Origin: Ruminococcus sp.
Lineage (GTDB): Bacteria > Bacillota_A > Clostridia > Oscillospirales > Ruminococcaceae
Direction: 5' to 3'
DNA length: 6,299 bases
NCBI GenBank assembly: GCA_017418765.1
Contig: JAFOMV010000232.1
Location: 1-6,299 of the forward strand
The first letter of the stretch is position 1. Every line of letters begins with the position of its first letter. The notes beneath the pieces were generated by a model. It ran no database searches and was not told the DNA's origin. It saw only the letters and a list, made by a program, of their open reading frames with translations. Made by a program: the position numbers and the translations under genes. Positions 5,373 to 6,299 of this stretch are shown here, one piece after another.

Positions 5373-6299
5373 CATATCAAAGTATTTTGCTATAGCTTTT
5401 TCACATTTTTCTGAAATTTCATTTTTTTTATCAATTCTGTCTAAAAAAATCCAGTTAATACGGTCATTTTTTCTAAACCACGTAAGCTGACGTTTGGCAT
5501 ATCTTCGTGTTTCCTGTTTTATTTTGTCAATACATTCTTCAAGTGTCATTTCACCCTTAAAGTAAGGGATAAGCTCCTTGTAGCCTATGGCATTGGCTGC
5601 GGTCTTCATTCCGCTCTGCTGCCAGAGGTCACGGGCTTCTTCCACCAGACCTGCCCTGACCATTTCGTCAACACGCAGGTTTATGCGGTCATAGAGCTTT
5701 TGTCTGTCCTCGAAGTTGAGACCGAATATCAGGGAATCGTAAGGACTTTCCACCAGTTTGCTCTCAGCTTTAAGTTCACTGAACCGTCTTCCCGTTACGT
5801 GACAGACCTCGATGGCACGTACAACTCTCACCAGATTGTTTGGATGTATGCCCCCAGCAGCTTCGGGGTCAAGCTCCGCAAGCCTTGCATGGAGTGCCTC
5901 ATTGCCGTTTTCACGGGCAAAAGCGTACAATTCCTCACGGTAAGCCTCGTCACTGCCGCCCTCGGAGAATTTCACATTCTCCAGAAGTGAATCAATGTAA
6001 AGTCCCGTGCCGCCCACAACTATGGGAACTTTTCCACGGGAGAGGATATCCGCTATTTTCTCATGGGCAAGCGCCACATAGTCCGCCGCCGAAAAGCTGA
6101 CATCACGGTCAAGGAAGTCCATGAGATGATGAGGTATCCCCTGCTTTTCTTCTTCCGTCGGCTTTGCGGAGGCTATGTCCATGCCCTTGTATATCTGCAT
6201 GGAATCAGCAGAGACTACCTCTCCGCCGTACTTTTTCGCAAGTTCCACGCCCAGCCATGTCTTGCCCGAGGCGGTAGGCCCCACTACTGCAAGGACAAA
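5370..6299 (-). CDS. miaA: tRNA dimethylallyltransferase MiaA (5' end beyond window)
   Basis: Transfers a dimethylallyl group from dimethylallyl diphosphate to N6 of adenosine 37 in tRNAs that read codons starting with U, the first step toward ms2i6A. 309 residues are visible, nearly the whole enzyme. In visible numbering: Walker-A-like P-loop GPTASGKT (7-14), DSMQIYKGMDI (32-42) with the catalytic Asp and tRNA-contact region, GIPHHLMD (54-61), VVGGTGLYI (94-102), a swivel-like helical insert (about 110-150), VRVVRAIEV (157-165), and the C-terminal NAIGYKEL (236-243) and ETRRYAKRQLTWFRK (263-277). The frame is open through 6299, with FVLAVV before the P-loop, so the true start is a few codons outside; the GTG at 6284 would cut off the beta strand before the P-loop. 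The last 30 codons are noticeably A+T rich. Identity is certain. Confidence 0.97.
   Translation of the reverse strand, partial: FVLAVVGPTASGKTWLGVELAKKYGGEVVSADSMQIYKGMDIASAKPTEEEKQGIPHHLMDFLDRDVSFSAADYVALAHEKIADILSRGKVPIVVGGTGLYIDSLLENVKFSEGGSDEAYREELYAFARENGNEALHARLAELDPEAAGGIHPNNLVRVVRAIEVCHVTGRRFSELKAESKLVESPYDSLIFGLNFEDRQKLYDRINLRVDEMVRAGLVEEARDLWQQSGMKTAANAIGYKELIPYFKGEMTLEECIDKIKQETRRYAKRQLTWFRKNDRINWIFLDRIDKKNEISEKCEKAIAKYFDM

Noticed and set aside
5700..6100. Plus-strand frames opposite miaA
   Set aside because: They lie wholly inside the conserved MiaA coding sequence and show no supporting signals.
5370..6284. GTG at 6284 as the miaA start
   Set aside because: It would remove the hydrophobic strand just before the P-loop, and the frame is open to the window edge.

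Overview
The window reads as a piece of a Firmicutes (Clostridia) chromosome. The gene content, a moderate G+C content (roughly mid-40s percent by eye) and the protein flavour suggest a Ruminococcus-like member of the Oscillospiraceae; this genus-level guess is inference. Every gene I can support lies on the minus strand, so transcription runs from high to low coordinates. No mobile element, CRISPR array, tRNA or rRNA was seen, and no gap between genes exceeds about 110 bases.

In transcription order the genes are: miaA (5' end cut by the window edge at 6299), hfq, a membrane-anchored HlyD/YknX-like adaptor protein of unknown partner, yggS (PLP homeostasis protein, ylmE in Bacillus), sepF (Z-ring membrane anchor), ylmH (S4-domain RNA-binding protein), divIVA (polar/septal coiled-coil scaffold) and ileS (3' end cut by the window edge at 1). 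The yggS-sepF-ylmH-divIVA-ileS part is the conserved 'ylm' tail of the Gram-positive division and cell-wall cluster. The ylmG (YggT) gene that usually sits between sepF and ylmH is absent, and sepF and ylmH instead share one base at a TGATG junction. The miaA-hfq pair is also classic, but here it runs straight into the division genes through the HlyD-like gene.

Most junctions are tight: hfq to the adaptor is 13 nt, adaptor to yggS overlaps, sepF to ylmH overlaps by one base, ylmH to divIVA is 13 nt. Three junctions have room for control. (1) miaA to hfq (about 107 nt) holds an extended -10 promoter candidate whose TGn is the miaA stop codon. (2) yggS to sepF (about 102 nt) holds a nested set of exact inverted repeats in which a 9-bp hairpin loop can pair with a downstream 9-mer, and the hairpin flank can pair with the sepF ribosome-binding site. 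(3) divIVA to ileS (55 nt) holds a perfect 8-bp hairpin placed between a strong AAAGGAGG and the ileS start codon.

The genes themselves are mostly well-known families. The least ordinary items are the two leader structures and the transporter-less HlyD-like protein inside a division operon.
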